Source: an uncultured Faecalibacterium sp. | GTDB lineage: Bacteria > Bacillota > Clostridia > Oscillospirales > Ruminococcaceae | Direction: 5' to 3' | Assembly: GCA_934553285.1 (NCBI GenBank) | Contig: CAKTFD010000011.1 | Span: forward strand, 1-30,900 | DNA: 30,900 nucleotides | Part shown: positions 1 to 6,820 of the stretch, in pieces | Position numbering within the stretch: the first letter of the stretch is position 1 | How the letters are laid out: the number at the start of each line of letters is the position of its first letter | Made by a program: the position numbers and the translations under genes | The notes under the pieces: generated by a model | The model's input: only the letters and a program-made list of their open reading frames with translations | The model's database searches: none | What the model was told of the DNA's origin: nothing

Positions 1-792
1 CGCCCCGATACCGCTCTGGTCAGCATCATGATGGCCAACAACGAGATCGGCACCATCCAGCCCATCAAGGAGATCGCCGAGATCGCCCATAAGCACGGTG
101 TCTGGATGCACACCGATGCCGTGCAGGCCGTGGGCGCCATCCCTGTGGATGTCAAGGAGCTGGGCGTGGATATGCTGTCCATGAGCGCTCACAAGTTCAA
201 CGGCCCCAAGGGCGTGGGCGTGCTGTACTGCCGTAAGGGCGTATGGCCCCAGAACCTGATCGACGGCGGCAGCCAGGAAGCCCGCCACCGCGCCGGCACC
301 GAGAACGTAGCCGGCATCGCCGGTATGGGCAAGGCACTGGAGATGGCCACCACCCATCTGGCAGAGCGCATGGCACACGAGCAGCAGCTGCGCGATTACG
401 TGATCGACCGGGTGCTCAAGAACATTCCGGAAGCCCGCCTGAACGGCGGCCGCGCACCCCGCCTGCCCGGCAACGTGAACATCAGCTTCCCGGGGCTGGA
501 GGGCGAGACCATCCTGCTGGATCTGGATATGCACGGCATCTGCGCCTCCACCGGCTCCGCCTGCAACTCCGACAGCCTGGACCCCAGCCATGTGCTGCTG
601 AGCATCGGCCTGCCGGAGGAGATCGGCCACGGTTCCATGCGGTTCACCTTTGGCCCGCAGAACACCATGGAAGAAGCAAAATATCTGTGTGACGTACTGG
701 AGGAGGTCATCCCCCGCCGCCGCGCTATGAGTTGTATGTGGCTGCAGGGCCAGAACAAGGCCCGCCAGTTCAGCCTGAAGGGAGAACAGTAA
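1..792 (+). CDS. nifS: cysteine desulfurase, 3' part (start lies before the window)
   Basis: This PLP enzyme takes sulfur from L-cysteine, releasing alanine, and passes the persulfide to a scaffold such as the IscU encoded next to it. The reading frame is open from base 1, so the N-terminus is outside the window. Visible family motifs are MANNEIG near the start, TDAVQA, then SAHKF with the PLP-binding lysine codon at 193-195, and GGSQEARHRAGTENV. The catalytic-loop cysteine is in STGSACNS (codon 562-564), followed by LDPSHVL. The short active-site loop resembles the NifS/IscS group rather than SufS. The gene ends 2 bp before iscU, so the two are almost certainly co-transcribed and functionally coupled. 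NifS and IscS naming cannot be separated from this part alone. Confidence 0.95.
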   Translation, partial: RPDTALVSIMMANNEIGTIQPIKEIAEIAHKHGVWMHTDAVQAVGAIPVDVKELGVDMLSMSAHKFNGPKGVGVLYCRKGVWPQNLIDGGSQEARHRAGTENVAGIAGMGKALEMATTHLAERMAHEQQLRDYVIDRVLKNIPEARLNGGRAPRLPGNVNISFPGLEGETILLDLDMHGICASTGSACNSDSLDPSHVLLSIGLPEEIGHGSMRFTFGPQNTMEEAKYLCDVLEEVIPRRRAMSCMWLQGQNKARQFSLKGEQ

Positions 793-794
793 TT

Positions 795-1238
795 ATGGCA
801 AGTATGTACAGCGCCAAGGTCATGGAGCACTTTGCAAATCCGCACAACGTGGGTGAACTGCCCGATGCCAACGGCGTGGGCGAAGTGGGCAACCCCAAGT
901 GCGGCGATATCATGCGCATGTACCTGAAAATTGAAAACAACGTGATCGTGGATGTCAAGTTTCTGACCTTTGGCTGCGGCGCAGCCATTGCCACCAGCAG
1001 CATGGCTACCGACCTTATCAAGGGCAAGACCGTGGATGAGGCTTTGAAGCTGACCAACAAGGCCGTTGTTGAGGCCCTGGAAGGTCTGCCCCCGGTCAAG
1101 GTGCACTGCTCTGTTCTGGCCGAGCAGGCTGTCAAGGCCGCTCTGTCCGATTACTACCGCCGCCAGGGCATCGATCCGGAACCCATCGTGGGCAAGCTGG
1201 AAGAGGATTGTGAGCACTGCGAAAGCTGCGGCCACTGA
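795..1238 (+). CDS. iscU: Fe-S cluster assembly scaffold IscU/NifU N-terminal type
   Basis: A 147-residue scaffold on which NifS-derived sulfur and iron are assembled into Fe-S clusters. The three ligand cysteines are present: C36 in NPKCGD (with D38), C61 in FGCGAAIA and C105 in VHCSVLAE. I chose the ATG at 795, with GGAG at 781-784 about 10 nt upstream; upstream in-frame ATGs fall inside nifS. The body is normal IscU length, but the protein ends in a tail with C139, C142 and C145 in CEHCESCGH, a CxxCxxC pattern absent from E. coli IscU. It lies 2 bp after the desulfurase gene and is followed by a strong terminator, so it is probably the last gene of the operon. Confidence 0.95.
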   Translation: MASMYSAKVMEHFANPHNVGELPDANGVGEVGNPKCGDIMRMYLKIENNVIVDVKFLTFGCGAAIATSSMATDLIKGKTVDEALKLTNKAVVEALEGLPPVKVHCSVLAEQAVKAALSDYYRRQGIDPEPIVGKLEEDCEHCESCGH

Positions 1239-1261
1239 TCCGGCGCAATAACAAGCTGCAG

Positions 1262-1306
1262 GGAGCTGCTGCACCAAAGGATGTGCAGCAGCTCCTTTTG
1301 CTTTTT
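1262..1306 (+). terminator. intrinsic terminator after iscU
   Basis: A perfect 12-bp stem (GGAGCTGCTGCA at 1262-1273 with TGCAGCAGCTCC at 1284-1295) has a 10-nt loop and is followed by TTTTGCTTTTT. Its core is shared with the terminators at 8284 and 30673. Confidence 0.9.
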
Positions 1307-1592
1307 CCGGGGCCGCAGCTGCACTCCCCTGTTGTATCCTATCCATCTTGTAATAATCAATTTTAAAAATATTATCTGTTGACAAAAAGAGATCATTTCG
1401 GCATGTGTTCACAAAATGTTAATAATATATTAACATTCAGTACACCACTTTCCGGTATACATAGGGCAACAAAGGCGCGCAGTGCGCCGGATTCCCGCAG
1501 AAAAGGGCAAAACAGGGCACAAAACGGTTTGCGGCACGCACAACGGTGCGGCGGCTCTGGAACAGCCCTCCGCAAGGAAAGGAAATTATTTT
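1307..1592 (+). promoter_or_regulatory. AT-rich leader and promoter region of the tat operon
   Basis: There is no gene in this stretch. It is sharply AT-rich from about 1345 to 1445 inside GC-rich surroundings. A candidate sigma-A promoter is TTGTAA (1348-1353), 16 bp, TATTAT (1370-1375), which would give a leader of about 210 nt. A perfect TTGACA at 1379-1384 has no convincing -10 at 16-18 bp. An inverted repeat GTTAAT/ATTAAC (1418-1434) lies downstream and could be an operator or part of a second promoter. The promoter choice is uncertain. Confidence 0.4.
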
Positions 1593-2123
1593 ATGAAAAT
1601 TGGTTTTTGGGAACTTGTCATGATCGTCATCGTGGCATTCGTGTTCATCGGCCCGGATCAGCTGCCTGTCTACGCCAAAAAGATCGGCAAGATGCTCCGC
1701 GAGTTGAAGAAATACACCGGTGCCGCCTCCGAGGAGATTCAGAAGAACGTGGTGGAGCCGCTGAACGAGATCCAGGCCCCCCTGAAAGAAGCGGTCGCCC
1801 CGCTGACCGATATCAAAAAGGATATCGACAACAGCATGAAGGACGTTACCAAGAGCTTTACCGGCATTGGCAAGACCAGCAAGGAAGAAGCCGCCAAGAA
1901 GGCTGCCGAAGCCGAGGAAGTGACCGACCTGACCGAGGATGCCGTGGAGGAGCTGCCCGAGCAGCCCGCCGAAGCCCCGGCTGAGGTTGCCGAGAGCGTT
2001 GAAGCCCCTGCTGAAAAGCCGGAACAGCCCGCCGCCGAGCCGGTGGCCGAGCCTGTGCAGGAAGCCCCCGCTGCTGCTGAGGAAGCTGCCGAGGCAGCGC
2101 CTGCAGAGGAAGCAAAGGTCTGA
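1593..2123 (+). CDS. tatB: Sec-independent translocase TatB-like protein with long Ala/Pro/Glu tail
   Basis: A 176-residue membrane protein of the twin-arginine translocation system, which exports folded proteins. The N-terminal membrane helix (about residues 5-20) carries an early glutamate (E7) and the IGPDQLP hinge. An amphipathic helix (IGKMLRELKK) follows. This is the TatA/TatB fold, and the IGP-type hinge, E7 and long cytoplasmic part make it more TatB-like than the TatA encoded next. From about residue 115 the chain is a low-complexity Ala/Pro/Glu tail. The start is the ATG at 1593, with AAGGAAAGG at 1574-1582. It lies 103 bp before tatA and is the first of three tat genes. TatA and TatB families are hard to separate, so the B assignment is moderate. 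Confidence 0.85.
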   Translation: MKIGFWELVMIVIVAFVFIGPDQLPVYAKKIGKMLRELKKYTGAASEEIQKNVVEPLNEIQAPLKEAVAPLTDIKKDIDNSMKDVTKSFTGIGKTSKEEAAKKAAEAEEVTDLTEDAVEELPEQPAEAPAEVAESVEAPAEKPEQPAAEPVAEPVQEAPAAAEEAAEAAPAEEAKV

Positions 2124-2128
2124 GCGGC

Positions 2129-2227
2129 GATACTTATTAACGGATGCACCCGCGCCCGCGGTTGCCAGATACATTCTGTAATACGCCCGCCACGCGGCGC
2201 GGCAAGACAAAAAGGAGATACTTATTA
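2129..2227 (+). repeat. 11-bp direct repeat flanking the tatB-tatA spacer
   Basis: GATACTTATTA occurs exactly at 2129-2139, just after the tatB-like stop, and at 2217-2227, where it runs from the tatA ribosome-binding site into its ATG. It may be a scar of duplication of a tatA-type gene start. Chance cannot be excluded. Confidence 0.5.
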
Positions 2228-2427
2228 TGCGTATTGGTACTAATGAACTGCTGATCATCCTGGTCGTGGTCCTGCTGATCTTCGGACCCAAGAACCTGCC
2301 GAAGCTGGGCAAGATGTTTGGTAAGACCATCAACGGCTTCAAGAAGGGCATGGAAGACGAGGAAGGCGAAGACGCCGAGGTCCAGACCGAGAAGAAGGCT
2401 GCCAAAAAGGACGAAGACGAGGAGTAA
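2227..2427 (+). CDS. tatA: Sec-independent translocase protein TatA
   Basis: A 66-residue protein, the pore-forming or membrane-thinning component of Tat translocation. Residues 6-20 form the single membrane helix. FGPKNLP is the conserved hinge (F19, G20, P21), and LGKMFGKTINGFKKG forms the amphipathic helix, followed by a charged Glu/Lys tail. The length is typical of TatA. The start is the ATG at 2227, with AAAGGAGA at 2211-2218. The end of the gene also supplies GAGGAG (2419-2424), the ribosome-binding site for tatC, so tatA and tatC are tightly coupled. Confidence 0.95.
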   Translation: MRIGTNELLIILVVVLLIFGPKNLPKLGKMFGKTINGFKKGMEDEEGEDAEVQTEKKAAKKDEDEE

Positions 2428-2429
2428 TT

Positions 2430-3242
2430 GTGGCTACAAACATGAAGCGCAAAAAGAAAGCCGAAGTCATGGCGGATGACGGCAGCATGACGCTGACCGG
2501 CCATCTGAAAGAACTGCGGAACCGGCTCATCATCTGCGCGGTGGTGTTTGTGGTGGGCGTGGTGGTCTCGCTGGCGTATGCAGATCGTCTGATCGATGTG
2601 CTCACCGCCATGGGCCGCGACTATTACCAGTTCGTATCCATTGCCCCGCAGGAAAAACTGATGCAGTATTTCCGCGTGTCCATCCTGGCTGGCGTTGTGG
2701 TCACGGTGCCTGTGGCATTCTACCACATCTATGCCTTTGCAAAGCCGGGCCTGAAAAAGAGCGAGAGCTTTTTCTTCAAGATGGTCATGCTGCTGGGCCT
2801 GGTACTGTTCTGCATCGGTGTGCTGTTTGCATACAAACTCATGATGCCGTTTATGCTGCGATTCCTCAGCACCGGCATTACGGGTGCAGAGTACATCCAG
2901 ACCACCACCAGTATCGAGAGCTATGTCAACCTCTGCCTGACGATGTTTGTCATCTTTGGCTGTGTGTTTGAGATGCCGCTGGTCACCATCATCCTGTCCA
3001 AGATGGGTATCATCAACCCGCAGCTGCTCAAGCAGGTGCGCGGTGTGGCCATCGTGGTCATCTTCTTCATCGCAGCTGTTGTTACCCCGCCGGACATCGT
3101 ATCCCAGTGCATGGTTGCGTTCCCCATGGTGCTGCTGTACTTCATCAGCATCTTCCTGAGCGGTATATTCTACAAGCCCCACACGGATGACGACGAGGAC
3201 GAGGACGAAGATGCGTCCGAGGATGCCGATGACGCCGAGTGA
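2430..3242 (+). CDS. tatC: Sec-independent translocase protein TatC
   Basis: A 270-residue multispanning receptor of the Tat system that recognises twin-arginine signal peptides. The conserved cytoplasmic N-terminal motif LTGHLKELRNRL contains E28. FAKPGLKKSE follows the second membrane segment, and FEMPLV carries the conserved E181 and P183. About six membrane segments are visible (roughly 33-50, 80-103, 114-136, 163-185, 202-218 and 222-243). The C-terminus is a strongly acidic Asp/Glu tail. I chose the GTG at 2430, because GAGGAG ends 5 nt before it, whereas the ATG at 2442 would be 17 nt away. The start is 2 bp after the tatA stop. Confidence 0.96.
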   Translation: MATNMKRKKKAEVMADDGSMTLTGHLKELRNRLIICAVVFVVGVVVSLAYADRLIDVLTAMGRDYYQFVSIAPQEKLMQYFRVSILAGVVVTVPVAFYHIYAFAKPGLKKSESFFFKMVMLLGLVLFCIGVLFAYKLMMPFMLRFLSTGITGAEYIQTTTSIESYVNLCLTMFVIFGCVFEMPLVTIILSKMGIINPQLLKQVRGVAIVVIFFIAAVVTPPDIVSQCMVAFPMVLLYFISIFLSGIFYKPHTDDDEDEDEDASEDADDAE

Positions 3243-3279
3243 GCGCACTGCCGTTCCGGTTTTCTGAATCATGAATAAA

Positions 3280-3325
3280 AACTGCTGTACCGAGGATTGT
3301 CCGGTACGGCAGTTTTTTGTTTTAT
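3280..3325 (+). terminator. intrinsic terminator of the tat operon
   Basis: A 13-bp stem (AACTGCTGTACCG at 3280-3292 with CGGTACGGCAGTT at 3302-3314, one G-U pair) is followed by TTTTGTTTT. It lies 38 bp after tatC. Confidence 0.9.
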
Positions 3326-3343
3326 CCTTCTGCCCGGAGGATG

Positions 3344-3382
3344 CAAAAAAACGCCCCGAAGTCCTAAGACCTCAGGGCGTTT
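3344..3382 (-). terminator. intrinsic terminator of the tRNA-Thr gene
   Basis: On the minus strand, ACGCCCTGAGGTC and GACTTCGGGGCGT pair fully with two G-U pairs around a TTAG loop, followed by a run of T. It begins 6 bp after the tRNA 3' end, so the tRNA is probably transcribed alone. Confidence 0.88.
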
Positions 3383-3386
3383 GTGC

Positions 3387-3462
<76 letters not shown>

Positions 3463-3479
3463 ACGCTCACAGCTCAATT

Positions 3480-3508
3480 ATTATAGCACAGCTCCAGCGG
3501 TTTTGCAA
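3480..3508 (-). promoter_or_regulatory. strong sigma-A promoter of tRNA-Thr
   Basis: On the minus strand, TTGCAA (3503-3508), 17 bp, TATAAT (3480-3485), with an upstream TGC giving an extended -10. AT-rich sequence further upstream (about 3511-3540) could act as an UP element. The predicted start is close to the mature tRNA 5' end. Confidence 0.8.
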
Positions 3509-3663
3509 GAGGTTTTTGGCAAAAAGCCAAATTTTTTTATTTTCCTGCACACAAGGGGGATCCTGTGCAAAAGAAAAAGCACCCGCAGCCCTCGCGCCAG
3601 GCCTTTGGGCAGCCCGGCGGAGTTTTTGCTGCAGATGCTTTTTTATTGACAGGTCTTTCGGTC

Positions 3664-5037
3664 TTACTCGATCAGGCCGTTCAGCAGGGACAGGCACTTG
3701 CGGCTGTGCAGCTTACGGATGGCCTTTGCCTCGATCTGGCGCACACGCTCACGGGTAACGCCAAAGTCGCGGCCGACCTCTTCCAGGGTGCGGGGGCGGC
3801 CATCATCCAGGCCAAAACGCAGGCGGATGACCTTTTCCTCGCGGGGGGTCAGGCTCTTGAGGGCCAGATTGATCTGCTGTGCCACCATGGCGCGGTCTGC
3901 AGCCTTGCCGGGTGCCTCGGCGTTTTCGTCTGCCACAAAATCACCCAGGGAGGAATCCTCTTCCTCACCCACAGGGCTTTCCAGGCTGGCAGGCTCCTGC
4001 GCCATGCGCTGGATCTCGCGCACGCGCTCCACGCTCATATCCATCGCCTTTGCCAGCTCTTCCGGGGTAGGCTCGTGGCCGTTCTGGTACACCAGCTGGT
4101 TGGTGGCCTGCCGCATACGGTTGATGGTCTCCACCATATGCACCGGGATGCGGATGGTACGGGCCTGATCCGCGATCGCGCGGGTGATGGCCTGGCGGAT
4201 CCACCAGGTGGCGTAGGTGGAGAAGCGGAACCCGCGGTCGCAGTCAAACTTCTCGGCGGCCTTGATCAGGCCGATGTTGCCCTCTTGGATCAGATCCAGG
4301 AAGGCCAGATTGTGGCCCACATGCTTTTTGGCAATGGACACCACCAGACGCAGGTTTGCCTCGCTCAGGCTGCGGCGGGCGTTCAGACCATCGCGGCGGG
4401 TCTTGAGCAGCTCCTGACGGCGCTCCTCGCTCAGGGGGCCGTTCTCCACAGCCTCCATGGCCTTTTCCTCATCGGCCTTTTCCTCGTCGTCCACAACCGG
4501 CTTATCGCCGTCCTCGTCCAGGTCCTCGTTGTAGCTGCGGCTGTTCTCGTCCTCTTCAAACGAGAAGCGGGCGCTGTTCTTCTTGATGTACTCCGGTGCG
4601 CCGTACTTCTGGCGGTCTGCCTGCAGGATGTGGGCAGCCTCGGCACCGGCATGGATGCGGCGGCTCAGCTCCACCTCCTGCTCTGCGCTCAGCAGCGGGA
4701 TCTGGCCGATCTGCTTGAGGTAGTTCTTCACAGGGTCGTCCAGCAGCTCGTCCATAGCCGCTTTCAGGTCTGCCGGGTTTTCCTCGGCATCCTCTTCGTT
4801 TTCATCGGCAAGGCCCATATCATCGTTGTTGTTCTCGGCGTTTTCCACCTCAGCAATGATGCTGTCCACATCCAGGCTCGGCTCGGCCTCTTCTTCCAGG
4901 ATCTTGATGCCGCGCTCCTCCAGCAGGGTGTAGAGGGTATCCACATCCATGCGGCATTGTGCCGCCAGCGCCTTTGCCTCCTGTGCAGAAAGGGTGCCTT
5001 CGCCCTTGGTCAACAGTTCCTTTAAAGTCATGCCCAT
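3664..5037 (-). CDS. rpoD: primary RNA polymerase sigma factor RpoD (SigA)
   Basis: A 457-residue housekeeping sigma factor that directs RNA polymerase to -35/-10 promoters of the kind seen in this window. Region 1.2 is DPVKNYLKQIGQIPLL (101-116). Region 2 is LSEANLRLVVSIAKKH onward, with DLIQEGNIGLIKA and FSTYATWWIRQAI. Region 3 covers about 295-385. Region 4 contains LTPREEKVIRLRFGL and the helix-turn-helix EEVGRDFGVTRERVRQIEAKA. Between regions 1.2 and 2 there is an insertion of about 85 residues (roughly 135-220), very acidic at 160-200. The start is the ATG at 5037, with AAGGAGAG about 7 nt upstream; a second Met is residue 3. It lies 52 bp downstream of the dehydrogenase gene on the same strand. 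I see no clear terminator after it. Confidence 0.97.
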   Translation of the reverse strand: MGMTLKELLTKGEGTLSAQEAKALAAQCRMDVDTLYTLLEERGIKILEEEAEPSLDVDSIIAEVENAENNNDDMGLADENEEDAEENPADLKAAMDELLDDPVKNYLKQIGQIPLLSAEQEVELSRRIHAGAEAAHILQADRQKYGAPEYIKKNSARFSFEEDENSRSYNEDLDEDGDKPVVDDEEKADEEKAMEAVENGPLSEERRQELLKTRRDGLNARRSLSEANLRLVVSIAKKHVGHNLAFLDLIQEGNIGLIKAAEKFDCDRGFRFSTYATWWIRQAITRAIADQARTIRIPVHMVETINRMRQATNQLVYQNGHEPTPEELAKAMDMSVERVREIQRMAQEPASLESPVGEEEDSSLGDFVADENAEAPGKAADRAMVAQQINLALKSLTPREEKVIRLRFGLDDGRPRTLEEVGRDFGVTRERVRQIEAKAIRKLHSRKCLSLLNGLIE

Positions 5038-5089
5038 TTTGTTCTCTCCTTCCCGCTCCGGGGAAAATCGTGTAATATCGCCCTGCGCA

Positions 5090-6064
5090 TCAGATCACAA
5101 GGCCGCCGTTCACCCCGAACACCTGTCCGGTGATGTATCCGGCATCTTCACTGGCCAGAAAGACCAGCATCTTTGCCACTTCGTCTGCGGTGCCCAGCCG
5201 CCCCACAGGGGTCTCCTCGGCCAGCGCCGCCTTGTCCTCGGCGGTAAACGCCGCCATCATATCGGTCTCTATGACCCCCGGTGCCACGCAGTTCACCGTG
5301 ATGCCGCTGGGGCCTTCCTCCTTGGCAAGGGCCTTGGTCAGGCCGATCAGCCCCGCCTTGGCGGCGGAATAGTGCACCTCGCAGCTGCCGCCGGTCTGCC
5401 CCCACATACTGCTCACGGTCAGGATGCGGCCCTGCTTGCGGCGGATCATGCCCGGCAGTGCCAGCTGGCACAGATGGAACGCGCCGGTCAGGTTTACATC
5501 CAGCATCCGCTGCCACTCCTCCGGCGTGATGTCGGTAAACAGCTTCTGCTGGGCGATGCCGGCGTTGCACACCAGCACATCCACCCGGCCCATGGCCTGC
5601 TCCACTGCGCGGAACGCCAGCTCACAGCTGGCGCGGCTGGCCACATCGCACTGGATGGCGATGCAGCCCGGCAGCTGCTGTTCCAGCGCGGCGGCTGCCG
5701 CAGCGTTCTGGTGGTAGAGCACTGCCACCTGATACCCCGCTGCCGCAAAGGCGCGGGCCGCCGCTGCCCCGATGCCCCGGTCGCCGCCGGAGATGAGCAC
5801 CCGGCGCGCCGCAGCGGGCGCGGCAGGCTGCTGCGGCGGCTCCGGCACAGTCGGCTCGGGGGCTGCTGGCTCTGCCAGGGGCACCACCCGGGTGGGCTGC
5901 TCCACCACCGGCGCAGCCGGTTTTTCCAGGGTGACGATCCGGGTAGGCTCCTCCACGACAGGTACTGCCGGTGCAGCCGGCCTTGCAGCCGGTGCCGCCA
6001 GCGGCTCCTGCACAGGCTCTTCGTCCCCCACATGGAAGGTCAGTTCAAACTCGTCTTCGTACAA
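5090..6064 (-). CDS. short-chain dehydrogenase/reductase (FabG-like) with repeat-bearing N-terminal extension
   Basis: The protein has 324 residues. From about residue 87 it is a complete SDR related to 3-oxoacyl-ACP reductases. The nucleotide-binding loop is ISGGDRGIG (91-99), followed by CNAG (166-169) and N191. The catalytic set is S219, Y232 and K236 (YSAAK), and the end is GQVFGVNGGLVI. Residues 1-86 are not part of the SDR fold. An acidic start is followed by a Pro/Ala/Val-rich segment with two tandem 17-residue repeats (36-52 and 53-69), both containing VVExPTRxV and ending PAAP. The start is TTG at 6064, supported by AGGAGG 8 nt upstream; no other start covers the N-terminal part. The substrate is unknown; the SDR part alone would be called FabG. 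It precedes rpoD and is probably co-transcribed with it. Confidence 0.85.
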   Translation of the reverse strand: MYEDEFELTFHVGDEEPVQEPLAAPAARPAAPAVPVVEEPTRIVTLEKPAAPVVEQPTRVVPLAEPAAPEPTVPEPPQQPAAPAAARRVLISGGDRGIGAAAARAFAAAGYQVAVLYHQNAAAAAALEQQLPGCIAIQCDVASRASCELAFRAVEQAMGRVDVLVCNAGIAQQKLFTDITPEEWQRMLDVNLTGAFHLCQLALPGMIRRKQGRILTVSSMWGQTGGSCEVHYSAAKAGLIGLTKALAKEEGPSGITVNCVAPGVIETDMMAAFTAEDKAALAEETPVGRLGTADEVAKMLVFLASEDAGYITGQVFGVNGGLVI

Positions 6065-6235
6065 GAGTGCTTCCTCCTGTTCGGTATTCTCGGCAGGGCG
6101 CAGCGCCCCGCCGGAAGGAACCGTGTGCCCCCCTCTGCAGCCAGTGCAGCGTACCGTTCATGTGTCCGGCAAAGGTCCGGTGCTTTGGCGTGCCTGGCTG
6201 CGCTTACGATGGGTTTCGACAAGATTCCATTGAAT

Positions 6236-6244
6236 AATATACCA
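6236..6244 (-). promoter_or_regulatory. candidate extended -10 promoter of the SDR-rpoD unit
   Basis: On the minus strand TGGTATATT gives a TGn plus TATATT extended -10. The -35 position is poor (TTTCTT-like). It would start RNA near 6229 and leave a leader of about 165 nt before the TTG start at 6064. I see no open reading frame or recognised riboswitch in that leader. Confidence 0.4.
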
Positions 6245-6255
6245 CAATCAAGCCA

Positions 6256-6303
6256 AAAAAGAAAGTGGAAGCTGCAATTTTTTACGCAGTTCCCACTTTT
6301 TTT
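6256..6303 (-). terminator. intrinsic terminator after tadA
   Basis: On the minus strand, GTGGGAACTGC and GCAGCTTCCAC pair with a small internal mismatch around an A/T-rich loop, followed by TTTCTTTTTT. It starts a few bases after the tadA stop. Confidence 0.7.
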
Positions 6304-6306
6304 GCC

Positions 6307-6807
6307 TTACTTCTTTTCGTTTTGCGGCACCGGCGGCTTCCAGCGCGGCCTGCCTGCCCGCTTTTCCCGCAGGGAAGCAAAGAACGCCTGTAAAAGCTGC
6401 TGCGCCTCGGCCTCCCGCAGGCCCTTTTCCACCACCGGGTGATGGTTGAAGGGCAGGGCAAACAGGTCGGTCACCGAGCCGCAGCACCCGGCCTTGGTGT
6501 CAGCAGCGCCATACACCACCCGGCGCAGGCGGCTGTTTATGATGCCGCCCGCACACATGGGGCAGGGTTCCAGCGTGACGAACAGCTCGCACTCCCACAG
6601 CCGCCAGCCGCCCAGTGCCCTGCAGGCCGCATCGATGGCCAGCAGCTCCGCGTGGTGCAGAGCGTTTTTTTCGGTCTCCCGGGTGTTGTGCGCCGCCGCC
6701 ACTACCTCGCCGTGCCGCGCTATCACCGCCCCCACCGGCACCTCGCCCAGGGCGGCAGCCTTGCGGGCTTCCTCCAGCGCAAGGCCCATCAGTTCAAAAT
6801 CGGTCAT
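6307..6807 (-). CDS. tadA: tRNA-specific adenosine deaminase TadA
   Basis: A 166-residue zinc deaminase that converts the wobble adenosine of tRNA-Arg(ACG) to inosine. The zinc/catalytic motif HAE (H52, E54) and PCPMCAGG (C82, C85) are both present. VPVGAVI and a downstream LFxLPFNHHP-type segment fit the TadA family, and the length is typical. The start is the ATG at 6807, with GGGAGG 5-6 nt upstream, overlapping the stop region of the CPBP gene 13 bp away. The two form one transcription unit ended by the terminator at 6256-6303. Confidence 0.94.
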   Translation of the reverse strand: MTDFELMGLALEEARKAAALGEVPVGAVIARHGEVVAAAHNTRETEKNALHHAELLAIDAACRALGGWRLWECELFVTLEPCPMCAGGIINSRLRRVVYGAADTKAGCCGSVTDLFALPFNHHPVVEKGLREAEAQQLLQAFFASLREKRAGRPRWKPPVPQNEKK

Positions 6808-6820
6808 CTGGTCCTCCCTT

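Noticed and set aside
1379..1384. Perfect TTGACA as the tat -35 element
   Set aside because: No acceptable -10 hexamer lies 16-18 bp downstream.
2020..2123. Ala/Pro/Glu codon repetition in the tatB-like gene as a tandem DNA repeat
   Set aside because: The codons vary and no fixed period is visible. It is low-complexity coding sequence.
1437..3272. Open minus-strand frame of 611 codons opposite the tat operon
   Set aside because: It has His/Gly/Leu-rich nonsense composition, lies exactly opposite three well-supported Tat genes and crosses their spacers. Such frames follow from GC-rich codon use.
3515..3538. Plus-strand hairpin with T run (TTTGGC/GCCAAA then seven T)
   Set aside because: No plus-strand gene ends there, since the tat terminator lies upstream. 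It is more simply AT-rich DNA upstream of the tRNA promoter.
3565..5025. Long plus-strand frame opposite rpoD
   Set aside because: It mirrors rpoD codon by codon, with no ribosome-binding site and no recognisable domain.
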